A stretch of 5,816 nucleotides of DNA. Source: Bacteroidota bacterium. Its GTDB lineage: Bacteria > Bacteroidota > Bacteroidia > Flavobacteriales > Flavobacteriaceae. The translations under genes were made by a program, and so were the position numbers. The stretch lies in the NCBI GenBank assembly GCA_022560715.1, contig JADFSQ010000148.1, forward strand, positions 1-5,816. The letters run 5' to 3'. Shown here piece after piece: positions 1 to 5,491 of the stretch; position 1 is the stretch's first letter; each line of letters begins with the position of its first letter. The notes under the pieces are model-generated. The model was not told the origin of the DNA and made no database searches. It saw only the letters and a list, made by a program, of their open reading frames with translations.

Positions 1-266
1 AAAACTCCCATAGCGTGAAATGCCAGACCTATTCCCCAAAAAAATGCAGTAAAAAAAAATTTTAATTCCCAAATACTTTCATCTTCATCTAAATTTGACC
101 AAATTGAAACAATTATGAAAGCATTTACAACTACATAAGATGCCAAATGCCAATAAAACCCTTTGAGTTTATCAAGTTTCTTTTTAGCTCTTAAATAGGC
201 TTCTTCTTTATTGAAATTGGCTTGAGCATTATTTTCGTAGTCTTCCAAATTATTATAATTCTTCAT
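1..266 (-). CDS. 2TM-domain membrane protein (partial, cut by left window edge)
   Basis: Reading leftward from an ATG at 266-264, 88 codons stay open until the window ends, so the C-terminus is missing. The protein has a charged, soluble N-terminus (about residues 1-35, with AYLRAKKKLDKLKGFYWH), a first membrane helix (about 38-56, HLASYVVVNAFIIVSIW), a short acidic loop, and a second helix holding the family signature FFWGIGLAFHA (about 75-85). This is the layout of the 2TM domain (two-helix membrane domain common in Flavobacteriia). It resembles the upstream gene product closely (LRAK/SRAK, FWGIGLAFHA) and is probably a tandem duplicate. Its start overlaps the end of that gene by 14 bases, which suggests translational coupling. 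No Shine-Dalgarno is visible. The molecular role of stand-alone 2TM proteins is unknown. A role in the adjacent kinase's signalling is inferred from context only. Confidence 0.85.
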   Translation of the reverse strand, partial: MKNYNNLEDYENNAQANFNKEEAYLRAKKKLDKLKGFYWHLASYVVVNAFIIVSIWSNLDEDESIWELKFFFTAFFWGIGLAFHAMGV

Positions 267-603
267 GATATTTGTTATTAGATTTAATATTGTGATTATC
301 TTCTTCCATAAATCCCTTAATTTTGTTTTCTTCCCAGTTACTACCAAAAAAGTAGTCGGTTCCGAAAACTGCAAATGCATGAAACGCCAAGCCTATTCCC
401 CAGAACAACCATATTCTGTAAGACTTTATATCGAAAAATGCTTCAGAAAAGGTTTCACCATCATTTAGATTTCTTACAATTTTGATACCGAAAATAAATG
501 CGTTTACAATAATGTAAGCCGATAAATGATTATAAAACCGTTTAATTTTATTCACTTTATATTTTGCTCTCGAATAAGCATTATCTTGTTTGAAATATTT
601 CAT
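253..603 (-). CDS. 2TM-domain membrane protein
   Basis: Small inner-membrane protein of 116 residues if started at the ATG at 603-601. The frame also extends up to a TTG at 651 (132 residues), which would overlap the kinase gene by 10 bases. I prefer the ATG because the N-terminus then matches the length seen in 2TM proteins. Visible parts are a basic amphipathic stretch SRAKYKVNKIKRFYNHL (11-27), membrane helix 1 (about 26-42), membrane helix 2 with LFWGIGLAFHAFAVFG (about 66-81), and the family's C-terminal signature FFGSNWEENKIKGFMEE (85-101). The same signature, GGNWEQRKIDEFM, ends the 2TM domain fused to the upstream kinase. The gene sits between the kinase and a second 2TM gene in one operon. 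The function is unknown; it could be an accessory partner of the kinase (inference). Confidence 0.88.
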   Translation of the reverse strand: MKYFKQDNAYSRAKYKVNKIKRFYNHLSAYIIVNAFIFGIKIVRNLNDGETFSEAFFDIKSYRIWLFWGIGLAFHAFAVFGTDYFFGSNWEENKIKGFMEEDNHNIKSNNKYHEEL

Positions 604-641
604 CTTATTTAATGTATTTTTTGGATGTCCATTATGAACTT

Positions 642-1988
642 TTAATTCCAATTTTGTTTTTCTTCTTCTTGCATAAATTCATCTATTTTGCGTTGCTCCC
701 AGTTTCCTCCAAAAACGCCGTCGTTTACGTACACTTTATAGGCTTGAAAACAGAGCCCCATTCCCCAACCTAACATGGGCCACCAAAACCAATAATAGCT
801 TGGTGATGTCCTTAAATTAATAAAGATTAAGAATGGAATAACTATACAATATGAAATTAAACTATAATAAAACTCTTTGAGTTCTTCTACATGTTTGCGT
901 GCTCTAACATAACTGTCGTCTATGCGAGATGTTGATTGTGTTCTCATTACTGATACTTGTTTTGTAAGCATTGGTATTGCAACTGCAAAACGGTTTGCCT
1001 GTTGGTTGATATTTACTTTTTTATTGGTTAATAATTGGTATCGTTGCATGATATTACTTAAACCTACTCCACTACCCTTTTTTATGATTTGTTTGGGTTG
1101 TAAATTGTTCTCAACAACCAAATTACCATTAGCTTCATATATTTTAATATGTAATGGTTTGTTTGCAGTTACTATATTGTGCTTTACCGCATTTTCTAAC
1201 AATAACTGTAATGATAAAGGCACCACTTTACTTTCGGGATTGAGCGATTTCTCTGGTATGTCGAAAATAATACTGTCTTCAAAACGCATTTTCAACAAAG
1301 TCATATAAGTTCTTGCAAAGTCCAACTCTTCATCTACAGTTACCAAGTCTTTATTTTTTTGTTCTAACACATAACGATATACTTTAGACAAAGAGGTGGT
1401 AAACTTTTGTGCATTTTCCGGATGTTCTTCTATTAAACTTGTGAGTACATTTAAGCTATTGAACAGAAAATGTGGATCTAACTGGTTTTTTAAAGCATCA
1501 AACTTAGCACTCGCTGTTCCTGCAATAATTTTTTGTTCTTTAACTTTATTTTTTTGTAATTCCTGATAAAAATAAAAAGCGTGAAAAAAAAGTGATATTA
1601 CAGCAGTTATTATTAATGGGATAAAATAAAACTGTAGTTTTTCAGACTCTAAAAACTCGCTATAACTTAAACCATCTAATACTGTTCGGTGAAATAGTCG
1701 TATAAAAAAAACGGTAATTAACGTAATTGTAATAGAACCTATAAAACCAATTAATATCTTATTTTTTATAAAACGATTAGGTCTTGCTTTATGATGCAGA
1801 TACCAAAAAAAATAGGAGTTTACAAAGGTTAATGGTAAGGAATACATAACATAATACCCAAACATTATTAGAAGCTCAAAGTCGAATATAATTTCTCTGC
1901 CACCAGAAAATTGAAATATTATATCTATAACAAATAAAATGACTGCTATAATTATGCTTATACCACAAACTTTAATAAACTCCTTCAT
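642..1988 (-). CDS. LytS/YehU-type sensor histidine kinase with C-terminal 2TM domain
   Basis: Membrane histidine kinase of 448 residues. Four hydrophobic helices (about 7-25, 39-64, 78-96, 120-141) form the sensor/anchor part. A linker helix leads to the phospho-acceptor box LKNQLDPHFLFNSLN (166-180), with H173 as the likely phosphorylated histidine of the His_kinase (LytS/YehU) family. The ATPase part follows, with an N box LLLENAVKHN (262-271) and a glycine-rich GSGVGLSN (305-312). After residue about 355 comes a complete 2TM domain: VRARKHVEELKEFY (361-374), helices about 373-391 and 399-420 with FWWPMLGWGMGL, and tail GGNWEQRKIDEFM. Such kinases normally phosphorylate LytTR-type response regulators; none is in this window. 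The ATG lies 2 nt after the stop of the secreted TPR-like gene, and the gene end is followed by or overlaps the next 2TM gene, so all four genes are probably co-transcribed. The ligand is unknown. Confidence 0.93.
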   Translation of the reverse strand: MKEFIKVCGISIIIAVILFVIDIIFQFSGGREIIFDFELLIMFGYYVMYSLPLTFVNSYFFWYLHHKARPNRFIKNKILIGFIGSITITLITVFFIRLFHRTVLDGLSYSEFLESEKLQFYFIPLIITAVISLFFHAFYFYQELQKNKVKEQKIIAGTASAKFDALKNQLDPHFLFNSLNVLTSLIEEHPENAQKFTTSLSKVYRYVLEQKNKDLVTVDEELDFARTYMTLLKMRFEDSIIFDIPEKSLNPESKVVPLSLQLLLENAVKHNIVTANKPLHIKIYEANGNLVVENNLQPKQIIKKGSGVGLSNIMQRYQLLTNKKVNINQQANRFAVAIPMLTKQVSVMRTQSTSRIDDSYVRARKHVEELKEFYYSLISYCIVIPFLIFINLRTSPSYYWFWWPMLGWGMGLCFQAYKVYVNDGVFGGNWEQRKIDEFMQEEEKQNWN

Positions 1989-1990
1989 TC

Positions 1991-2611
1991 TTATTTTTTA
2001 CAAGATTCTAAAATTTCTTCTGCCCTATTCTTTCCCCATTTAGGGTGAAATGGTGTTTCAGGCTTAAAGTTAGTAAAAAGTTCTAAAGCTTTTTCTACAT
2101 CTTTACAAAATGGTGCAGTATCCTGTCCGAAAAAACGAGCAGATCCCATTGCCCAATCTGCTTTATTTAAAATTACTCTTGGGTTATTTGGTGCTAATTG
2201 TTGTGCTTGTGCATATAAAGCAACAATTTTTCCAGTTAATGTCATTCCATAAGTCGCACCATCATAAGCAACCCAAGCTGTATTTAACATGGCTTCCATA
2301 ACCAATATTTCAGGGTTGTTTTTTGAAATGGCTTTAGACACATTTAATAAATCTTGTGCTTTACCAAGTTGCGCAGTTAATTTTTCTTTGTCTTTCTCAC
2401 CAAAGCTTTTTACAATATTAATTTGTGCCGCATAATAGCTTGGCAACCAATTGTCTGGTTCTGCTTTGGCAATACGCTCAAATAAGTTTGAAGCTTCTGC
2501 TGAATTTGTTCCCCAAAGTTCGAAGGCCTTTTGCATGCCTTTTTCATAATTTGTTTGAGAAGTTATTACTCCTGTAATTAATAGTACTAAAATGATGATT
2601 AATTTTTGCAT
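1991..2611 (-). CDS. secreted helical-repeat (TPR-like) protein
   Basis: Exported protein of 206 residues. I start it at the ATG at 2611-2609 because a standard signal peptide then begins at residue 1: a lysine, the hydrophobic run LIIILVLLITGV, and a cleavage region ITSQ (16-19). A longer frame to 2662 would add 17 residues that spoil the signal peptide. The mature part is alpha-helical with recurring TPR-like pieces: FERIAKAEPDNWLPSYYAA (about 44-62), AISKNNPEILVMEAML (94-109) and AQQLAPNNPRVILNKADW (136-153), each with the N-P turn typical of helical repeats. C169 and C204 could pair in the periplasm. It is first in the operon, 2 nt upstream of the kinase, so it may be an exported partner of the sensing system (inference). 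No enzymatic motif is seen and the exact role is unknown. Confidence 0.85.
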   Translation of the reverse strand: MQKLIIILVLLITGVITSQTNYEKGMQKAFELWGTNSAEASNLFERIAKAEPDNWLPSYYAAQINIVKSFGEKDKEKLTAQLGKAQDLLNVSKAISKNNPEILVMEAMLNTAWVAYDGATYGMTLTGKIVALYAQAQQLAPNNPRVILNKADWAMGSARFFGQDTAPFCKDVEKALELFTNFKPETPFHPKWGKNRAEEILESCKK

Positions 2612-2636
2612 AATAATTCGTTTTATAATTATGATA

Positions 2637-2644
2637 CAAATATC
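2637..2644 (-). promoter_or_regulatory. possible -7 box for the leftward sensor operon
   Basis: On the minus strand GATATTTG lies 25 nt before the ATG of the TPR-like gene and fits the Bacteroidota -7 consensus TAnnTTTG at five of six fixed positions. Nineteen bases further upstream there is a T run rather than a true TTG -33 box, so the match is only partial. It is the best candidate promoter for the four-gene leftward operon. Confidence 0.3.
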
Positions 2645-2804
2645 TTTTGTTTGGTTCAGCATTAAAAAAGAGAATGACCGAATTGTAATTTTTAATGGAT
2701 GGAGTGTTTAACAACTTAGATTTAATATCTGCATTAACAAACAATAAGTATTACACTTTTTAGTTTTATGGTATTACTAATCGCAACAACTAACAATAAT
2801 TAGA

Positions 2805-3382
2805 ATACATAATCTGTATATTATATCTGTTATTTTATCTTACTTAATGAGTAATAGTTTTTCTTATTCTCAAAATATCAGCAAACATGAAAAGTGGGAA
2901 TTTATTTTAGAGGACACTGGCGATGTATTACAACTAGCATTACCAATTGCTGCGGGATTAACAACAATTATTAAAAAGGATTGGAAAGGCACTAAACAAT
3001 TCGCTTTCTCTTACGCTACGAGTTTTGCAGTCACTCAATTGTTAAAAAAAGTAGTGCGTAAAGAACGACCAGAAGGAAGAAATTTATTTGATGCATTTCC
3101 GTCAGGGCATACATCTTCTGCGTTTACTGGTGCTTCATTTATACAACGTCGCTATGGGTGGCAGTATGGCAAATGGGCTTATGTATTAGCAGCTCTAGTC
3201 GCCGTAAGCAGAATGGAAGGACCAGAGGATGGCACGACATTTGGGATGTTATGGCAGGAGCAGTAGTTGGCATTGGCAGTACCTATATATTTACTACACC
3301 TTATGAAAAAAAACCAATTGATGTGGGATTTTATTCAAACGGAAAAGACACTTTTGTACTTAGTCTAAAATATAAATTTTAA
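2805..3382 (+). pseudogene. PAP2-family phosphatase, frameshifted
   Basis: Remnant of a periplasmic type-2 phosphatidic acid phosphatase (lipid or polyprenyl-phosphate phosphatase family). The first frame (ATG at 2847, stop at 3264-3266) holds motif 1, KKVVRKERP (K-x6-RP), motif 2, FPSGHTSSAF, and the start of motif 3, SRMEG. The rest of motif 3, WHDIWDVMAG with the expected catalytic His and the Asp, is read in another frame from 3230 to the stop at 3380-3382, followed by GAVVGIGSTYIFTTPY and a short beta-like end. The shift lies between 3222 and 3229: eight bases sit where the usual SR-x5-H spacing would need three. The in-frame sequence before 2847 (from about 2805) encodes IISVILSYL...SFSYSQ, which looks like a signal peptide, but it has an ATA where a start codon would be expected. 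The gene is therefore probably inactive unless the sequence is in error. It is divergent from the kinase operon. Confidence 0.75.
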
Positions 3383-3434
3383 AAACATTACGACTAACTT
3401 TATTTTATAAACAGCTGTTAAAAACAAAGCCCTG

Positions 3435-3459
3435 AAAATCATACAATTGTATTGATTTT
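3435..3459. repeat. AT-rich inverted repeat, possible terminator or operator
   Basis: A 25-nt near-perfect inverted repeat. AAAATC (3435-3440) and GATTTT (3454-3459) flank the 12-bp palindrome ATACAATTGTAT (3441-3452), with one bulged T at 3453. It ends in a T run and lies 53 nt after the phosphatase remnant, so it could end transcription from the left, but the stem is weak and has no real loop. Its right half overlaps the start of the first intergenic repeat copy. Confidence 0.45.
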
Positions 3460-3505
3460 AAAACGTAAAAAATATAACTTCGCTTATCGTTTGATATAGA
3501 CAATT
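3447..3505 (+). repeat. intergenic direct repeat, copy 1 (left of higBA)
   Basis: This block aligns to 4311-4348 plus 4368-4388. The first 38 positions match 30/38 without gaps. The next 21 match 17/21, once 19 extra bases in copy 2 are set aside. Shared words include TTGTATTGA, CTTCGCT, TATCGT, GATATA and CAATT. The two copies bracket the higB-higA module. The function is unknown; a duplicated regulatory region or the footprint of module insertion are both possible. Confidence 0.7.
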
Positions 3506-3554
3506 AAAAAAGTCCATATCTTTACATTAGGGCGCATAAAAACTTCTCAATAAA

Positions 3555-3586
3555 TTTGGATAATGTTATCTTTTAAGATAACTTTG
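3555..3586 (+). promoter_or_regulatory. higBA promoter (Bacteroidota -33/-7 type)
   Basis: TTTG at 3555-3558 is followed after 20 bp by TAACTTTG at 3579-3586, a full match to the Bacteroidota consensus TTG-N~20-TAnnTTTG. Counting from the -7 box, transcription should begin at about 3590, next to the higB ATG at 3591. The mRNA would then be leaderless or nearly so. A weaker -7-like TATCTTTA at 3517-3524 could give a longer transcript. Confidence 0.7.
3565..3582. promoter_or_regulatory. candidate HigA operator (inverted repeat over the -7 box)
   Basis: Perfect 8-bp arms GTTATCTT (3565-3572) and AAGATAAC (3575-3582) are separated by two bases. The right arm covers the first half of the -7 box. 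Helix-turn-helix antitoxins of HigBA modules repress their own promoter by binding such palindromes, so binding here would block RNA polymerase. The site fits by position and symmetry; binding itself is inferred. Confidence 0.6.
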
Positions 3587-3590
3587 TGAA

Positions 3591-3927
3591 ATGATAAGAA
3601 AGATTATATTCTTTCAAAATCACTTTATTGAATTCTACCAAAAACAGAATAAAAAAGTTAAAGGGAAAATTCAATATGTTTTCGAGATAATTAAACAAGT
3701 TGAGAGAGTACCTGAAAAGTTTTTAAAACATTTATCAGGAACTGATGGACTTTATGAAATTAGAATAGAATACCAATCTAATATATATATCGGATTTTTG
3801 CTGTTTCGATAAAGGAAGACTTGTTGTATTATTCAACGGATTTCAAAAAAAGAAACAGAAAATACCGAAAATTGAACTTGATAAAGCAGAACGATTGATG
3901 TCAAAATACTTTGAAAACAAAAAATAA
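3591..3927 (+). pseudogene. higB: HigB/RelE-type mRNA interferase toxin, frameshifted
   Basis: Toxin gene of the RelE/HigB superfamily (phage Gp49-like branch), whose members cut mRNA at the ribosome. The first frame gives 73 residues ending at 3812 and contains the family stretch GLYEIRIEYQSNIY (53-66). The remainder, CCFDKGRLVVLFNGFQKKKQKIP and on to a C-terminal FENKK, is read in the +1 frame up to a TAA at 3925-3927. The whole locus is 337 bases, one more than needed for 111 codons plus a stop, and about 110 residues is normal for this family. The lesion lies at 3781-3799, in (AT)5-CGGA-T5. Removing one T restores the frame. Removing one AT and adding one T would restore it and recover the family-like YRIFCCF. 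As written, the protein lacks its C-terminal half. The stop is 4 nt before the higA ATG, as expected for a toxin-first higBA operon. Confidence 0.8.
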
Positions 3928-3931
3928 GATT

Positions 3932-4231
3932 ATGAAAAATTACAAGAACATAAAAACATTTGATGAGCTGATTGAACTTGAACACGGAAAAATTGGAACA
4001 GAAAGCAGGAATGAATATGAAGAAGGTGCTCAGATGTTCATTATAAGTGAAATGTTAAAATCGGCAAGAAAAGAGGCAAAAATGACTCAAGAACAATTAG
4101 CTGATAAAGCTGGAACAAAAAAAAGCTATATTTCAAAACTTGAAAACGGAAAAGGGAATATACAACTATCAACTTTAATCCGAATATTTGAACAAGGATT
4201 AAATAGGAGAATCGGATTGACTTTTCTATAG
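3932..4231 (+). CDS. higA: HigA antitoxin, XRE-family helix-turn-helix repressor
   Basis: Intact 99-residue antitoxin from the ATG at 3932, 4 nt after the reconstructed higB stop. A TTG at 3911 in the same frame would overlap higB and is less likely. The N-terminal 35 residues are acidic. An XRE/Cro-type helix-turn-helix follows (about 41-95): MLKSARKEAKMTQEQLADKAG, then recognition helix KKSYISKLENG (63-73) and NIQLSTLIRIFEQGL. In HigBA systems the antitoxin neutralises the RNase and represses the operon; the palindrome at 3565-3582 is the obvious candidate site. The toxin frame is broken as sequenced while HigA keeps a full frame, so it may survive as a stand-alone repressor or immunity gene (inference). 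Confidence 0.88.
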   Translation: MKNYKNIKTFDELIELEHGKIGTESRNEYEEGAQMFIISEMLKSARKEAKMTQEQLADKAGTKKSYISKLENGKGNIQLSTLIRIFEQGLNRRIGLTFL

Positions 4232-4253
4232 CTGAATAAAATACTCACCCTAA

Positions 4254-4268
4254 CAACGGTAATCGTTG
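4254..4268. repeat. short inverted repeat downstream of higA
   Basis: CAACG (4254-4258) and CGTTG (4264-4268) pair around a 5-base loop, 22 nt after the higA stop. No T run follows, so a classical intrinsic terminator is not supported. It might stabilise the 3' end of the mRNA, but support is weak. Confidence 0.3.
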
Positions 4269-4305
4269 CACAAACCCATAAAAAAGAGTAGAATCAACTG
4301 ATTTT

Positions 4306-4313
4306 TATCTTTG
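4306..4313 (+). promoter_or_regulatory. possible -7 box for the RhuM-like/Doc operon
   Basis: TATCTTTG matches the Bacteroidota -7 consensus TAnnTTTG fully and is followed by TATTGAC. No TTG lies 17-23 bp upstream, so the -33 element is missing or degenerate. If used, the transcript would carry a leader of about 125 nt containing the repeat block, the GC-rich hairpin and the 12-bp palindrome. Confidence 0.35.
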
Positions 4314-4348
4314 TATTGACTTTTAAATTTCAAAAAACTATCTTCGCT

Positions 4349-4367
4349 CCTGCCTGCCGTAGGTAGG
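4349..4367. repeat. 19-bp GC-rich hairpin inserted in repeat copy 2
   Basis: CCTGCCT (4349-4355) and AGGTAGG (4361-4367) form a 7-bp stem, with one G-T pair, around the loop GCCGT. Its base composition contrasts sharply with the AT-rich surroundings. Its ends coincide with the gap against copy 1, as expected for insertion of a small palindromic unit or its loss from copy 1. Confidence 0.6.
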
Positions 4368-4379
4368 TATCGTACGATA
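4368..4379. repeat. 12-bp perfect palindrome
   Basis: TATCGTACGATA directly follows the GC-rich hairpin and lies 62 nt before the RhuM-like ATG. Copy 1 has TATCGTTTGATA at the same place, which keeps the outer ten bases but not the central symmetry. It could bind a dimeric regulator, for instance the downstream DNA-binding protein; that is a guess. Confidence 0.4.
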
Positions 4380-4441
4380 TAATCAATTGAAACTGAATAT
4401 ATCTTAATCATTGTGCTTCATGCCAAAAAACAGAATAAATA

Positions 4442-5490
4442 ATGAGTAAAGATCTTACTACATCAGATATACATAGAAAAAATATACTTAATAATAAGTA
4501 TGCTCTTTTGGAGATTGAAAAAGAAATAGCATTTCCTGGAATTCAATTTGAATCATCTTTAAAATATACAAAAAAACAAATAGCAGATTTTTATGATATA
4601 GATTCAAGAACTATTGAAAGATATATTGAACAACATGAACAAGAATTAATAGATAATGGTTATGAAGTATTAAGTGAAACTAGACTTAAATTATTTAAAG
4701 AGATTTATAATCAATCTTATAAAGATGGAGATAAAAGTAATGTTACCGACATTGATGTCGGCGACATAGCAAAAGCTCCTAAACTAGGAGTATTTGATTT
4801 TAGAACATTTTTAAATATAGGAATGCTTTTAACCGAAAGTAATAAAGCCAAACAACTTCGAGCTCTTATTCTAGATATTGTAATTGATACTCTTAACTCA
4901 AAAATAGGAGGTGTCACTAAATATGTTAATCAAAGAGAAGATGAGTTTTTGCCTAGTGCTATACGAGAATTTAATTATAGACAAACTTTTACAGATGCAT
5001 TAGACGAATGCATAGTGGATAATAAATGGAAATATGCTCAATTCACAGATGCAGTTTATAAAAGTATTTTTCATGAAAACGCAAAAGAATATAGGCAGAT
5101 ACTCAAATTAAAATCAAGTGATTCCGCAAGAGAAACGATGTATTCCGAAGTTCTTGATCTAATTGCTGCATACGAAAATGGATTTGCGGACTATTTAATA
5201 CAAAAATATGAGACAATTGGTAGAAAATTATCAATTCCTGAAACTAATACCTTATTTGATGAATTCGAATCAAGCAATCAAGCGGTATTAAAACCTTTGC
5301 TTGAAAAAGCTCGAACCTTAATGGCTAGTAGAGATATGGCTTTCAGAGATGCTTTACACGAAAACTAAAAAACTATGTAACACATCTTAATACGCAAGAA
5401 TTTGAAAAATTCCTTGGAGAAAGAAGTATGGCTTTAGAAGAAAGATTAAAAGATAATATAGAAGTTTTCAAACGACTAAAATACAGATAG
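4442..5490 (+). pseudogene. RhuM-like DNA-binding protein next to a Doc toxin, C-terminal frameshift
   Basis: The first frame runs 308 residues from the ATG at 4442 to a TAA at 5366-5368. It has an N-terminal helix-turn-helix, KYTKKQIADFYDIDSRTIERYI (41-62). A segment FDFRTFLNIGMLL...QLRALILDIVIDTLNSK (118-154) resembles RhuM-type and other phage-like DNA-binding proteins. A helical C-terminal part starts near EFNYRQTFTDALDE (176-189). The following 120 bases are open in the -1 frame and encode KLKNYVTHLNTQEFEKFLGERS and on to FKRLKYR, ending at a TAG (5488-5490) one base before the doc ATG. One A missing from the run near 5363-5366 would explain it (DALHEKLKNYV), giving 349 residues. The protein may be the antitoxin or regulator of the Doc gene instead of Phd (inference). 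The truncated form keeps the DNA-binding part and could still work. The family assignment is tentative. Confidence 0.7.
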
Positions 5491-5491
5491 T

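Larger units (their letters stand above)
4311..4388 (+). repeat. intergenic direct repeat, copy 2, interrupted by a 19-bp hairpin
   Basis: Second copy of the block at 3447-3505, lying after higA and before the RhuM-like gene. Positions 4311-4348 and 4368-4388 align to copy 1 at about 80 %, and 4349-4367 have no counterpart. Weaker similarity may continue for about 30 bases on both sides of small gaps (ATATCTT, CATT). Divergence of the copies shows the duplication is not recent. Confidence 0.7.

Noticed and set aside
604..651. TTG start for the first stand-alone 2TM gene, giving a 10-base overlap with the kinase.
   Set aside because: The ATG at 603 gives an N-terminus of family-like length; the upstream 16 residues show no conserved feature. 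The TTG start cannot be excluded.
922..1308. Long open frame on the plus strand opposite the histidine kinase.
   Set aside because: It is antisense to a well-supported kinase catalytic region and its translation shows no domain-like pattern.
2544..2744. Minus-strand open frame spanning the start of the TPR-like gene.
   Set aside because: It overlaps the signal-peptide region in another frame, is asparagine/tyrosine-rich low-complexity sequence, and has no recognisable features.
3158..3382. Independent small membrane protein gene on the plus strand.
   Set aside because: Its useful part (WHDIWDVMAG onward) is the continuation of the PAP2 protein after a frameshift, and its first third is an out-of-frame reading of the same gene.
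3410..3419. Short palindrome AACAGCTGTT after the phosphatase remnant.
   Set aside because: A 10-bp palindrome without loop or T run is too short to call as a terminator or operator.
3380..4440. Integron cassette with attC-like sites around higBA (suggested by TAACAACGG...CGTTG and ATTAGGGCGC).
   Set aside because: No paired attC core sites with the expected GTT/AAC ends and long palindromic arms could be traced, and no integrase is in the window.
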